From positions 484,481 through 548,480 of the forward strand of contig NZ_OZ007030.1 in NCBI RefSeq assembly GCF_963931595.1: 64,000 bases of DNA. Direction: 5' to 3'. The DNA is from an uncultured Subdoligranulum sp. (lineage in GTDB: Bacteria > Bacillota > Clostridia > Oscillospirales > Ruminococcaceae). Under the pieces are notes generated by a model, which searched no databases, was not told where the DNA came from, and was given only the letters and a program-made list of their open reading frames with translations. A program made the translations under genes and the position numbers. Positions within the stretch are counted from its first letter, which is position 1; the number at the start of each line of letters is the position of its first letter. Of this stretch, positions 1 through 8,587 are shown in pieces.

Positions 1-2
1 AA

Positions 3-518
3 AAACAGGAGCTGGACCGGGTGACCCAGGTGGGAATGGTGCCCACCGTGGTGAAGGTCTACGGCGAGCAGGCGCCCGTCTCCTCCTTTGTGGGGCCGGA
101 GATCGTGGACGGCGTCCCCTCCGAGGGGGTGGTGGAGACCTACACCGGCCAGCGTTCCACCGGCTATTCCGCGTCGTCCACCGCCAAGGGGGCCAGCGGA
201 CAGCGGCTGACCTACGGCACGGTAGCGGTCAACCCCAACATCATTCCCTACGGCACCCTGATGTACATCACCAGTGACGACGGTTCCTTCGTCTACGGCT
301 ACGCCTATGCGGCGGACACCGGCACCGCCATGATGGAAGGCCACGCCTTTGTGGACCTCTACTACCAGACCTACCAGGAATCGGTGGAGAGCGCTGTGGT
401 GCCGGTGACGGTCTACATCATCGACGACGACGTGGCATCCCGGTACGAGGAGCAGAACGACGCCATCCGGCAGACGCTGCTGGACCAGGGATTCCCCGAT
501 CCGGATTCCGCTTCCTGA
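3..518 (+). CDS. 3D-domain cell-wall protein, C-terminal part
   Basis: The frame is open from the left window edge, so this is the C-terminal 171 residues of a longer protein; the upstream part (often SH3, LysM or G5-like repeats in this class) is missing. The last ~125 residues match the 3D domain of Firmicutes secreted wall-remodelling proteins (YabE/Rpf-like, MltA-like double-psi barrel): GYSASSTAKGASG, then VAVNPNIIPYGTLMYI, ADTGTAM and FVDLYY. The family is named for three conserved Asp. Here the first one, normally in VAVDP, reads Asn, while the Asp in ADTG and FVDL are kept. A strong hairpin terminator follows directly. Peptidoglycan cleavage is inferred from the family. Confidence 0.85.
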   Translation, partial: KQELDRVTQVGMVPTVVKVYGEQAPVSSFVGPEIVDGVPSEGVVETYTGQRSTGYSASSTAKGASGQRLTYGTVAVNPNIIPYGTLMYITSDDGSFVYGYAYAADTGTAMMEGHAFVDLYYQTYQESVESAVVPVTVYIIDDDVASRYEEQNDAIRQTLLDQGFPDPDSAS

Positions 519-525
519 ACAAAAC

Positions 526-562
526 AAAAGCAGGAAAGGCTTGTGCCTTTCCTGCTTTTTCT
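526..562. terminator. bidirectional terminator between the 3D-domain gene and buk
   Basis: A perfect 12-bp stem (529-540 with 545-556) with a TTGT loop is followed by a T run on the plus strand. The A-rich flank at 518-528 gives a T-rich tail on the minus strand, so it can also end the ptb-buk transcript. Confidence 0.9.
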
Positions 563-596
563 ATATACGGCAGGGGAGAGGGCCCTGCCGGGGCCA

Positions 597-1664
597 TCAA
601 TATTCCTTGGCTTCCTCTTCGCCGTTGACCACGCGCAGGGCGCCCTGGCAGAGCGCCAGCAGCTCGTCCTCGCCGGGGTAGACGGTGATGGGGGCGATGA
701 AGCCCAGATACTTCTGCAGAATCTCGCGGGTGTAGTCATTGTAGGCGATGCCGCCGGTCAGGATGATCTGATCCACCTGGCCGCAGAGCACGGCGGCCAT
801 GGCGCCGGCATCCTTGGCGATCTGGTAGAAGAAGGCATCCCACACCAGCTTGGCTTCGGCGTTGCCCTCGTCGGCCATCTTGTTGACCTGACGGGCGTCG
901 TTGGTGTGCAGGTAGCCATTGAAGCCGCCGTTGCCGCAGATCTTCTTGTAGATCTCCTGCTGGGTGTACTTGCCGCTGAAGCACATCTTCACCAGATCGC
1001 CCACCGGCACGGTGCCGCTGCGCTCGGGGCTGAAGCAGCCTTCGCCGTCCAGGATGTTGTTCACATCCACCACCTTGCCGTGGTTGTGGGCGCCCACCGA
1101 GACACCGCCGCCCATGTGGATGACGATGAGGTTCAGGTCCTCGTAGCGCTTGCCGTTCTCCTTGGCAAAGCGGCGGGCCACAGCCTTCTGGTTCAGGGCG
1201 TGGAAGATGGAGCGGCGGGGCAGCTCGGGCATACCGGAGATGCGGGCCTTGGGGGTCAGTTCATCCACCACCACGGGGTCCACGATGTAGCTGGGCACAC
1301 CCAGGGCGTCGCCGATCTCCCGGGCCAGGATGCCGCCCAGGTTGGAGGCGTGCTGACCCTGGACGCCGGCCTTCAGGTCGGCCAGCAGGGCGTCGCTGAC
1401 GGCGTAGGTGCCGCCCGGAATGGGCTTGAGCAGGCCGCCGCGGCCCACGATGACGTTCAGGCTCTTGGGGTCACAGTTCTTTTCCTTCAGAAAGTCCAGA
1501 ATGATCTCCTTGCGGAAGTCCTTCTGGTCGATGATGCTGGCGTACTTGGCAATTTCCTCGGTGGGATGGCGCAGCGTTTCCTCGAACAGCAGCGTCTCAT
1601 CCTCGAACACGCCCACCTTGGTGGAGGTGGAACCGGGGTTGATGACCAGTGTTTTGATGGACAT
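597..1664 (-). CDS. buk: butyrate kinase
   Basis: Converts butyryl-phosphate plus ADP to butyrate plus ATP in the cytoplasm, the energy-conserving last step of the Ptb-Buk butyrate route. At 355 residues it has the usual family length. ASKHA-fold motifs are visible: [12 protein letters not shown] near the N-terminus (phosphate loop), [27 protein letters not shown] and [12 protein letters not shown]. It starts at an ATG preceded by GAAGGAGA, 24 bases after the ptb stop, so it is the second gene of a ptb-buk transcript. A branched-chain-acid or acetate kinase role is possible, but linkage to ptb and to the butyryl-CoA operon across the gap favours butyrate. Confidence 0.95.
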   Translation of the reverse strand: MSIKTLVINPGSTSTKVGVFEDETLLFEETLRHPTEEIAKYASIIDQKDFRKEIILDFLKEKNCDPKSLNVIVGRGGLLKPIPGGTYAVSDALLADLKAGVQGQHASNLGGILAREIGDALGVPSYIVDPVVVDELTPKARISGMPELPRRSIFHALNQKAVARRFAKENGKRYEDLNLIVIHMGGGVSVGAHNHGKVVDVNNILDGEGCFSPERSGTVPVGDLVKMCFSGKYTQQEIYKKICGNGGFNGYLHTNDARQVNKMADEGNAEAKLVWDAFFYQIAKDAGAMAAVLCGQVDQIILTGGIAYNDYTREILQKYLGFIAPITVYPGEDELLALCQGALRVVNGEEEAKEY

Positions 1665-1688
1665 GGTATCTCGTCTCCTTCTCTTCTC

Positions 1689-2600
1689 TTATTCCTGCTT
1701 CAGGCCGGCGGCCACAACGGCGGCCAGCGCGATGGAGTTGACCTTGGTCTGGAAAGAATCGGAGCGGCTGGTCAGGATGGCGGGCACCTTGGTGCCGGTC
1801 AGGATGCAGCCGTTCTTGCACTCGGCGGTGTGGACCAGCGTCTTGTAGACGAGGTTGCCGGCCTGGATGTCGGGGAACAGCAGGATGTCGGCATGGCCGG
1901 CAGCCGGGCGGTCCTGGGCACCCTTGTGATGGGCGGCTTCGGGATCGATGGCAATGTCCATGGACAGGGGGCCGTCCACCACACAGCCGGTGATCTTGCC
2001 CTCCTCGTTCATCTTGCGCAGCTCGTCGGCATCCACGGTGCAGGGCATCTTGGGGTTGACCACCTCAACGGCGGCCAGCGGGGCCACCTTGGGGCACTCC
2101 ACGCCGCAGGCATGGGCCACCGCCACGGTGTTCTCGATGATGTGGACCTTGTCCTCCAGGGTGGGGTAGGTCATGAAGGCCACGTCGGTGAGGAAGAGCA
2201 GCTGCTCGATGCCCTTGACCTCGAAGACGGCCACGTGGGACAGCGTCTTGCCGGTGCGCAGACCCACTTCCTTGTCCAGCACGCTCTTCAGGAAGGTCTT
2301 GGTGTCCAGCAGGCCCTTCATGTACATGTTGGCCACACCGTCGTGGGCCAGCTTGACGGCTTTCAGCGAGGCCTGGACCTTGTCCGGCTCGTTGATGATC
2401 TCGTAGTCGCTCAGGTCGATGTTCAGTTCCGCAGCGATCTTGCGGATGGCAGCTTCGTCACCCACAAGAATGGCGTCGGCAATGCCCTGCTTGTGGGCAG
2501 CGTCCACGGCCTCCAGAACGGCGTCGTCCTCCGCGGCGGCCACGGCCAGCTTCTGCTTGCCGCAGGTCTTCACTTTTGCAATCAGATCCTCAAAATTCAT
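1689..2600 (-). CDS. ptb: phosphate butyryltransferase
   Basis: Exchanges CoA for phosphate on butyryl-CoA, giving butyryl-phosphate for Buk. The open frame runs further upstream, but the ATG at 2600 (MNFEDLIAKVKT) is chosen because GAGGTG lies just ahead and because the protein is then 303 residues, normal for Ptb. The sequence belongs to the phosphate acetyl/butyryl transferase fold, with LAVAAAEDDAVLEAV near the N-terminus and LLFPDIQAGNLVYKTLVHTA near the C-terminus. It is first in the ptb-buk operon, behind a near-consensus promoter at 2665-2693. Confidence 0.95.
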   Translation of the reverse strand: MNFEDLIAKVKTCGKQKLAVAAAEDDAVLEAVDAAHKQGIADAILVGDEAAIRKIAAELNIDLSDYEIINEPDKVQASLKAVKLAHDGVANMYMKGLLDTKTFLKSVLDKEVGLRTGKTLSHVAVFEVKGIEQLLFLTDVAFMTYPTLEDKVHIIENTVAVAHACGVECPKVAPLAAVEVVNPKMPCTVDADELRKMNEEGKITGCVVDGPLSMDIAIDPEAAHHKGAQDRPAAGHADILLFPDIQAGNLVYKTLVHTAECKNGCILTGTKVPAILTSRSDSFQTKVNSIALAAVVAAGLKQE

Positions 2601-2664
2601 GGTACAGCACCTCGTTTTTTGTATCCTGCAGATAATCCGGAGGGACACACCCTCGCATGTTAAA

Positions 2665-2693
2665 ATAATAACACGGTACTGCCGGCGGGTCAA
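2665..2693 (-). promoter_or_regulatory. promoter of ptb-buk
   Basis: On the minus strand, TTGACC (2693-2688), a 17-base spacer and TATTAT (2670-2665) form a good sigma-A promoter. The expected start lies about 55-60 bases upstream of the ptb ATG. Confidence 0.8.
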
Positions 2694-2846
2694 GAGGCAA
2701 AACATCCGTTGCCGGAAGAGGGGAGCGGCACAGTGCCCCATTCAAATAGGTAGCCTCCACAGTGCCGCCCCGGAGGGAAAAAGAAAGTTTTGTGCGGAAT
2801 GCCGAAACAAACCTGCGATTTCAACACAATTTTAACAGTTGGGCAA

Positions 2847-2875
2847 TTGACAAAACCTTAACAAGATGGTAAAAC
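2847..2875 (+). promoter_or_regulatory. probable coaD promoter with a long leader
   Basis: TTGACA (2847-2852), a 17-base spacer and TAAAAC (2870-2875). This would leave a leader of about 165 bases before the coaD ATG. The leader holds two inverted repeats (ACCG-AGT-CGGT near 2936-2946 and the GGCGCC/GGTGCC region near 2972-2983) and a T-rich run at 3002-3013. Nothing else was recognised in the 447-base gap between ptb and coaD. Confidence 0.55.
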
Positions 2876-3047
2876 TATAGTAGAGTTTCTGGAAATGCGC
2901 CGGAAACTTTGCGGCACCAGCCGCCGCGCACCTGACCGAGTCGGTTTTGATGATTGCCTGAAGCCAGCCACGGCGCCGGTGCCTACATTTCCACCCTGAA
3001 TTGTTTATTTTTTAACAGATGGGCGGAAGAGGAAAGGTTTGTGTACC

Positions 3048-3536
3048 ATGCCGATTGCCATGTATCCGGGCAGCTTTGACCCCGTCACCCGCGGGCATCT
3101 GGACATCATCAAGCGCTCCAGCCGTATGTTTGACAAGCTGATCGTCGCCGTACTGGTCAACAGTGCGAAGACGCCGCTGTTCACGGTCGAGGAGCGCGTT
3201 GCCATGCTGCGGGAATGCTGCAAGGATATGCCCAACGTGGAGGTGGATTCCTTCAACGGGCTGACCGTCAGCTTTGCCAAGCAGAAGGGGGCCACCGTCA
3301 TGGTGCGGGGGCTTCGCGCGGTCACCGACTTTGAGAACGAGATCCAGCTGGCCCACACCAACTACGCCATGATGCCGGAGATCGAGACGATCTTCCTGGC
3401 CACGGCCATCAAATGGAGTTATCTCTCCTCCACCATCGTGCGGGAGGCGGCCCACTACGGGCAGGACGTTTCCCGGTTCGTTCCCTCCAATGTGGAGAAG
3501 CAGCTGCTGGCCAAGCGGGCGGAGGGCAAACTCTGA
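3048..3536 (+). CDS. coaD: phosphopantetheine adenylyltransferase
   Basis: Adenylylates 4'-phosphopantetheine to dephospho-CoA, the penultimate step of CoA synthesis. A TTG nine bases upstream is in frame, but the ATG at 3048 has the right spacing to the AGGAAAGG site and gives the family N-terminus [17 protein letters not shown], which carries the nucleotidyltransferase T-x-GH signature. Further motifs are [13 protein letters not shown] and [11 protein letters not shown], matching the ISSSxVRE element. Length is 162 residues, as usual. It sits 88 bases ahead of the thiolase gene; a CoA-making enzyme next to the CoA-dependent butyrate pathway is suggestive, but cotranscription is not shown. 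Confidence 0.95.
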   Translation: MPIAMYPGSFDPVTRGHLDIIKRSSRMFDKLIVAVLVNSAKTPLFTVEERVAMLRECCKDMPNVEVDSFNGLTVSFAKQKGATVMVRGLRAVTDFENEIQLAHTNYAMMPEIETIFLATAIKWSYLSSTIVREAAHYGQDVSRFVPSNVEKQLLAKRAEGKL

Positions 3537-3624
3537 AACAGGAATTCACACCGCCCCGGCGGTTTGAAGATACACGGTTTACTAAAGAAGTCTATCCACA
3601 AAAAATGTTTTCAGGAGGCTACTT

Positions 3625-4809
3625 ATGAAGAAGATCGTCATTGCAAGCGCCTGCCGTACTGCCATCGGCAAGTTCGGCGGCACGCTGTCCAACGTCCCCG
3701 CTGCGGAACTGGGCTCCATTGTCATCAAGGAAGCCATCAACCGCGCCGGCATCAAGCCTGAGCAGGTCGACCATGTCTACATGGGCTGCGTCATCCAGGC
3801 AGGCCTCGGCCAGAACGTGGCCCGCCAGGCCAGCCTGAAGGCCGGCCTGCCCGTCACCACGCCGGCCGTCACCGTCAACGTGGTCTGCGGCTCCGGTCTG
3901 AACTGCGTCAACATGGCTGCCCAGATGATCGAGGCCGGCGATGCCGACATCGTCGTGGCCGGTGGTACTGAGAACATGGATATGGCTCCTTTCGCCATGA
4001 TGAAGGGCCGCTACGGCTACCGCATGGGCTACCCCATGGGCAAGAGCGAACTGGTGGACACCATGGTCAACGATGCGCTGTGGGACGCTTTCAACAACTA
4101 CCACATGGGCATCACCGCCGAGAACGTGGCCGAGCAGTGGCACCTGACCCGCGAGCAGCTGGATGAGTTCGCCTACAACAGCCAGGTCAAGGCCGACGCC
4201 GCCATCAAGAGCGGTGCCTTCAAGGACGAGATCGTTCCCGTCACCGTGAAGCAGAAGAAGACCGAGATCGTTTTCGACACCGATGAAGGTCCCCGCCTGA
4301 GCCCGATGGAGGTTCTGGGCAAGCTGAAGCCCTCCTTCAAGAAGGACGGCATCGTCACCGCCGGCAACTCCTCCGCCATCAACGACGGCGCCGCTGCTCT
4401 CGTCATCATGAGCGAGGACAAGGCCAAGGAGCTGGGCATCACCCCCATGGCCACCTGGGTTGCCGGTGCGTTGGGCGGCGTGGATCCCTCCATCATGGGT
4501 GTCGGCCCCATCGCCGCTACCCGCAAGGTCATGGCCAAGACCGGCCTGACCGTCGCCGATATGGACCTCATCGAGGCCAACGAGGCCTTCGCGGCCCAGA
4601 GCCTGGCCGTTGCCCATGACCTGGAGTTCGACATGAGCAAGGTCAACGTCAACGGCGGCGCCATCGCCCTGGGTCATCCCGTGGGCGCTTCCGGTGCCCG
4701 TATCCTGGTCACCCTGCTCTACGCCATGAAGCATCGCGGCGCTCACAAGGGCCTGGCCACCCTGTGCATCGGCGGCGGCATGGGCTGCGCCACCATCGTG
4801 GAAATGTAA
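3625..4809 (+). CDS. thlA: acetyl-CoA acetyltransferase (thiolase)
   Basis: Condenses two acetyl-CoA to acetoacetyl-CoA, the first committed step to butyryl-CoA. At 394 residues it is a typical biosynthetic thiolase. The nucleophile Cys88 lies in NVVCGSGLN; the C-terminal catalytic pair is His351 in [10 protein letters not shown] and Cys381 in CIGGGMGCA. The ATG follows AGGAGG with good spacing. It is first of six co-oriented genes ending at the terminator near 9715. A possible weak promoter TTTACT (3578-3583), 17 bases, AAAAAT lies just ahead, so it may be transcribed separately from coaD. Confidence 0.97.
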   Translation: MKKIVIASACRTAIGKFGGTLSNVPAAELGSIVIKEAINRAGIKPEQVDHVYMGCVIQAGLGQNVARQASLKAGLPVTTPAVTVNVVCGSGLNCVNMAAQMIEAGDADIVVAGGTENMDMAPFAMMKGRYGYRMGYPMGKSELVDTMVNDALWDAFNNYHMGITAENVAEQWHLTREQLDEFAYNSQVKADAAIKSGAFKDEIVPVTVKQKKTEIVFDTDEGPRLSPMEVLGKLKPSFKKDGIVTAGNSSAINDGAAALVIMSEDKAKELGITPMATWVAGALGGVDPSIMGVGPIAATRKVMAKTGLTVADMDLIEANEAFAAQSLAVAHDLEFDMSKVNVNGGAIALGHPVGASGARILVTLLYAMKHRGAHKGLATLCIGGGMGCATIVEM

Positions 4810-4827
4810 GTTACGGAGGAATTGAAA

Positions 4828-5613
4828 ATGTCCTTTGTCAATACCGAAATTCAGGACGCCGTCGCCATTGTGACGATCGACCGTCCCAAGGCGCTCAACG
4901 CCCTGAACCCCGAAGTGCTGGCTGACCTGAAGGCCGCCTTCGAGGCCATCGACCAGAACACCGTGCGCTGCGTGGTCCTCACCGGCGCCGGCGACAAGAG
5001 CTTCGTGGCCGGTGCCGACATCGGCTCCATGTCCACCATGACCAAGGCGGAAGGCGAAGCCTTCGGCAAGCTGGGCAACGACATCTTCCTGATGATCGAG
5101 CACTTCCCGCTGCCCGTCATCGCGGCGGTCAACGGTTTCGCCCTGGGCGGCGGCAATGAGCTGGCCATGAGCTGCGACATCCGCATCTGCTCCAACAACG
5201 CCGTCTTCGGTCAGCCCGAAGTGGGCCTGGGCATCACCCCGGGCTTCGGCGGCACCCAGCGCCTGGCCCGTCTGGTGGGCATGGGCATGGCCAAGCAGAT
5301 GGTCTACTCCGCTCTGAACATCAAGGCGGACGAAGCCCTGCGCATCGGCCTGGTCAACGCGGTGTACACCCAGGAAGAGCTGATGCCTGCGGCCCTCAAG
5401 CTGGCCGGCAAGATCGCCAAGAACGCACCCATCGCCGTGCGCAACTGCAAGAAGGCCATCAACGACGGCATCAGCCTGCCCATCGAGAAGGCTGTGGAAG
5501 TGGAAGAAAAACTGTTCGGCGACTGCTTCGAGACCCACGATCAGGTCGAGGGCATGGGCTGCTTCCTGAGCCGTGAGAAGCCGAAACCCAAACCGGTTTT
5601 CACCAACAACTGA
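4828..5613 (+). CDS. crt: 3-hydroxybutyryl-CoA dehydratase (crotonase)
   Basis: Dehydrates 3-hydroxybutyryl-CoA to crotonyl-CoA. A TTG six bases upstream is in frame, but the ATG at 4828 lies eight bases after GGAGGA and is preferred, giving 261 residues. Enoyl-CoA hydratase motifs are all present: AGADIGSM (oxyanion region), GFALGGGNELAMSCDIRI and PEVGLGITPGFGGTQRL, whose Glu residues form the catalytic pair in the family. It begins 18 bases after the thiolase stop, ahead of hbd, the standard butyrate operon order. Confidence 0.95.
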   Translation: MSFVNTEIQDAVAIVTIDRPKALNALNPEVLADLKAAFEAIDQNTVRCVVLTGAGDKSFVAGADIGSMSTMTKAEGEAFGKLGNDIFLMIEHFPLPVIAAVNGFALGGGNELAMSCDIRICSNNAVFGQPEVGLGITPGFGGTQRLARLVGMGMAKQMVYSALNIKADEALRIGLVNAVYTQEELMPAALKLAGKIAKNAPIAVRNCKKAINDGISLPIEKAVEVEEKLFGDCFETHDQVEGMGCFLSREKPKPKPVFTNN

Positions 5614-5649
5614 TTTTACATACATAACAATTTCAGGAGGGTTACTACT

Positions 5650-6522
5650 ATGAAGGTAGGCGTTATTGGCGCTGGCACCATGGGCCAGGGCATCGCAAAG
5701 GCTTTTGCGCAGGTCGAGGGTTACACCGTGGCTCTGTGCGACATCAAGCAGGAGTGGGCCGAGGGCGGCAAGAACAAGATTGCTGCCGGCTACGCCAAGC
5801 TGGTTGCCAAGGGCAAGCTGGACCAGGCTGAAGTGGATCGCCGTCTGGCGGCCATCACCCCGGGTCTGAAGGAAGACATCTGCGCCGACTGCGACCTCAT
5901 CGTTGAGGCTGCGTTCGAGGATGTGAAGGTCAAGCAGGACACCTTCTCCGCCCTGGACAAGATCTGCAAGCCGGAGTGCGTTTTCGCTTCCAACACTTCT
6001 TCTCTGTCCATCACCGAGATCGGCAAGGGCCTGTCCCGTCCTCTGGTGGGCATGCACTTCTTCAATCCCGCTGACCGCATGAAGCTCATCGAGGTCATCG
6101 CCGGTGTGAACACCCCCGCCGAGACTGTCGAGACCATCAAGAAGATCAGCGTGGAGATCGGCAAGACCCCCGTGCAGGTCAATGAGGCTGCCGGCTTCGT
6201 CGTCAACCGCATCCTGATCCCCATGATCAACGAGGCCGCCTTCATCAAGATGGAGGGCGTCTCCGACATCGCCGGCATCGACACCGCCATGAAGCTGGGC
6301 GCCAACCATCCCATGGGACCCCTGGAGCTGGGCGACTTCGTCGGCCTGGACATCTGCCTGGCCATCATGGATGTCCTGTACAAGGAGACCGGCGACAGCA
6401 AGTACCGTGCCTGCCCGCTGATCCGCAAGATGGTCCGCGGTGGCAACCTGGGCTGCAAGACCGGCAAGGGCTTCTATGTCTACAACGCCGATCGCACCAA
6501 GACCCCTGTGGACGCCCTGTAA
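5650..6522 (+). CDS. hbd: 3-hydroxybutyryl-CoA dehydrogenase
   Basis: Reduces acetoacetyl-CoA to 3-hydroxybutyryl-CoA with NAD(P)H. The 290-residue protein opens with the Rossmann motif VIGAGTMGQGIA, has the family signature around MHFFNPADRMKLIEVI (catalytic His) and AAGFVVNRILIPMINEA, and ends with the C-terminal helical domain (NHPMGPLELGDFVGLD). The ATG follows AGGAGGG. It is third in the butyryl-CoA operon. A GC-rich hairpin lies in the 76-base gap to bcd. Confidence 0.96.
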   Translation: MKVGVIGAGTMGQGIAKAFAQVEGYTVALCDIKQEWAEGGKNKIAAGYAKLVAKGKLDQAEVDRRLAAITPGLKEDICADCDLIVEAAFEDVKVKQDTFSALDKICKPECVFASNTSSLSITEIGKGLSRPLVGMHFFNPADRMKLIEVIAGVNTPAETVETIKKISVEIGKTPVQVNEAAGFVVNRILIPMINEAAFIKMEGVSDIAGIDTAMKLGANHPMGPLELGDFVGLDICLAIMDVLYKETGDSKYRACPLIRKMVRGGNLGCKTGKGFYVYNADRTKTPVDAL

Positions 6523-6536
6523 TTCAGTAAAACTTT

Positions 6537-6567
6537 CGCGCCTGGCGCGGGCAATACCGCGCCGGGC
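6537..6567 (+). other. intercistronic hairpin between hbd and bcd
   Basis: GGCGCGG (6544-6550) pairs with CCGCGCC (6557-6563), and flanking bases extend the stem to about 11 bp. There is only a weak T-run afterwards (GTTTGTTTG), so it looks more like an mRNA processing or partial-termination element than a full terminator. Confidence 0.5.
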
Positions 6568-6598
6568 TGCGTTTGTTTGAGTAATGGAGGTTTATCAA

Positions 6599-7768
6599 AT
6601 GGATTTTACTCTGTCCAAGCAGCAGCAAATGGTCCAGAAAATGTACAAGGAATTTGCTGAGAACGAAGTCAAGCCTCTCGCCAAAAAGGTGGATGCCGAG
6701 GAATATTTCCCCGTCGAGACCGTTCAGAAGATGGCGAAGCTGGGCATGATGGGCATCTACTTCCCCAAGGAAGTCGGCGGCGCCGGCGGCGATGTGCTGT
6801 CCTACGTCATGGCCGTTGAGGAGATGTCCAAGGTCTGCGGCACCACCGGTGTCATCATCTCCGCCCACACCTCTCTGTGCGCCGCTCCCATCTACGAGAA
6901 CGGCACCCCCGAGCAGAAGGCCAAGTACCTGCCCAAGCTGTGCAGCGGCGAGTGGCTGGGTGCCTTCGGTCTGACCGAGCCCGGCGCCGGCACCGACGCC
7001 CAGGGCCAGCAGACCTACGCCGTGGATGAGGGCGATCACTGGAAGCTGAACGGCTCCAAGATCTTCATCACCAACTCCGGCTATGCCAATGTCTTCATCA
7101 TCATCGCCGTCACCGGCACCGTGCTGGACAAGCGCGGCCGCAAGCAGAAGGAAATCTCCGCCTTCATCGTCGAGCGCACCGATCCCGGTTTCAAGGTCGG
7201 CAAGCCCGAGGACAAGATGGGCATCCGCGGTTCTTCCACCTGCGAGCTGATCATGGAAGACTGCATCATCCCCAAGGATCGTCTGCTGGGCGTGAAGGGC
7301 AAGGGCTTCCAGCTGGCCATGGCCACCCTGGACGGCGGCCGTATCGGCATTGCTGCCCAGGCTCTGGGCATCGCCGAGGGCGCCCTGGATGAGACCGTTG
7401 CCTACGTCAAGGAGCGCAAGCAGTTCGGCCGTTCCATCGCTGCCTTCCAGAACACCCAGTTCGAGCTGGCCGAGATGAAGGCCCGCGTGGATGCTGCCAA
7501 GTACCTGGTTTACGCCGCTGCGCTGAAGAAGCAGGCCATCATGGATGGCCAGAAGGGCCGTTACAGCGTCGAGGCCGCCGAGGCCAAGCTGATCGCTGCC
7601 CGCACCGCCAGCGATGTGACCCGCCGCTGCCTGCAGCTGTTCGGCGGTTATGGCTACACCCGTGACTACCCCATCGAGCGCATGATGCGCGATGCCAAGA
7701 TCACCGAGATCTACGAAGGCACCAGCGAAGTCCAGATGATGGTCATTTCCGGCGCGATGCTGAAGTAA
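6599..7768 (+). CDS. bcd: butyryl-CoA dehydrogenase
   Basis: Reduces crotonyl-CoA to butyryl-CoA; with EtfAB, clostridial Bcd bifurcates electrons from NADH to crotonyl-CoA and ferredoxin. An ATG at 6584 is in frame, but its bases form the ribosome site ATGGAGG, so the ATG at 6599 (MDFTLSKQQQ) is chosen, giving 389 residues. Acyl-CoA dehydrogenase features seen are LTEPGAGTDAQGQQT, KIFITNSGYANVF, RKQFGRSIAAFQ, LQLFGGYGYTRDYPIERM and YEGTSEVQ with the catalytic Glu near residue 373. It is followed after 16 bases by etfB. Confidence 0.96.
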   Translation: MDFTLSKQQQMVQKMYKEFAENEVKPLAKKVDAEEYFPVETVQKMAKLGMMGIYFPKEVGGAGGDVLSYVMAVEEMSKVCGTTGVIISAHTSLCAAPIYENGTPEQKAKYLPKLCSGEWLGAFGLTEPGAGTDAQGQQTYAVDEGDHWKLNGSKIFITNSGYANVFIIIAVTGTVLDKRGRKQKEISAFIVERTDPGFKVGKPEDKMGIRGSSTCELIMEDCIIPKDRLLGVKGKGFQLAMATLDGGRIGIAAQALGIAEGALDETVAYVKERKQFGRSIAAFQNTQFELAEMKARVDAAKYLVYAAALKKQAIMDGQKGRYSVEAAEAKLIAARTASDVTRRCLQLFGGYGYTRDYPIERMMRDAKITEIYEGTSEVQMMVISGAMLK

Positions 7769-7784
7769 GGAGGCAAGACGTACA

Positions 7785-8570
7785 ATGAAAGCAATTGTTT
7801 GTGTCAAACAGGTTCCCGATACGCAGGGCAAGGTCGCTGTCAAGGCTGACGGCACCATGGACCGCGCAGCGATGGCAACCATTACCAACCCCGACGACCT
7901 GAACGCCGTCGAGGCCGCCCTGCAGCTCAAGGATGAGACCGGCTGCGAAGTCGTTGTCGTCACCATGGGCCCGCCGCCGGCCGAAGGCATGCTGCGTGAG
8001 CTGATCGCCCGCGGCGCCGACCGTGGCGTGCTGGTTTCCGGCCGTGAGTTCGGCGGTTCCGATACCTTCGCCACCTCCCAGATCCTGGCCGCTGCCGTGA
8101 ACAAGATCGGCGTCGGTCCCGAGGACATCGTCTTCTGCGGCCGTCAGGCCATCGACGGTGATACCGCCCAGGTCGGTCCCCAGATCGCCGAGAAGCTGCA
8201 CCTGCCCCAGGTCACCTATGTCACCGACATCAAGAAGGAAGGCAACTCCCTGGTGGTCAAGCGCCAGCTGGAGGACGGCTACATGGAGCTGAAAGTCAAC
8301 ACTCCCTGCCTGCTGACCTGCATCAAGGAACTGAACAACCCCCGCTACATGAGCGTGTCCGGCATCTTCGAGTGCTACGACAAGCCCATCGACGTGTTCG
8401 ACTACAACACTCTGAAAGATGACCCGCTCATCGAGACCGACACCATCGGCCTCAAGGGCTCCCCGACGAATGTTTACAAGTCCTTTGCTCCTCCGGTCAA
8501 GGGCGCGGGCATGATGGTCGAGGATGCTGCCCAGCTGGTCGGCATCCTGAACGACAAGCACCTGATTTGA
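7785..8570 (+). CDS. etfB: electron transfer flavoprotein beta subunit
   Basis: Partner of EtfA in passing (and in clostridia bifurcating) electrons between NADH, Bcd and ferredoxin. The 261-residue protein starts MKAIVCVKQVPDTQGKV, typical for EtfB, and carries the AMP/FAD-contacting region DIVFCGRQAIDGDTAQVGPQIAE. The ribosome site and the ten bases that include the start codon (ACGTACAATG) recur ahead of etfA, so both subunits share the same initiation context. Confidence 0.96.
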   Translation: MKAIVCVKQVPDTQGKVAVKADGTMDRAAMATITNPDDLNAVEAALQLKDETGCEVVVVTMGPPPAEGMLRELIARGADRGVLVSGREFGGSDTFATSQILAAAVNKIGVGPEDIVFCGRQAIDGDTAQVGPQIAEKLHLPQVTYVTDIKKEGNSLVVKRQLEDGYMELKVNTPCLLTCIKELNNPRYMSVSGIFECYDKPIDVFDYNTLKDDPLIETDTIGLKGSPTNVYKSFAPPVKGAGMMVEDAAQLVGILNDKHLI

Positions 8571-8587
8571 GGAAGGAGAAACGTACA

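Noticed and set aside
2933..2950. ACCGAGTCGGTTTT, which resembles the terminal hairpin of a tracrRNA
   Set aside because: The stem is only four to five bases, no repeats or cas genes exist in the window, and the resemblance is a chance match.
3619..6309. An 896-codon minus-strand frame opposite thl-crt-hbd
   Set aside because: Antisense of three enzymes with full motif sets; low-complexity product.
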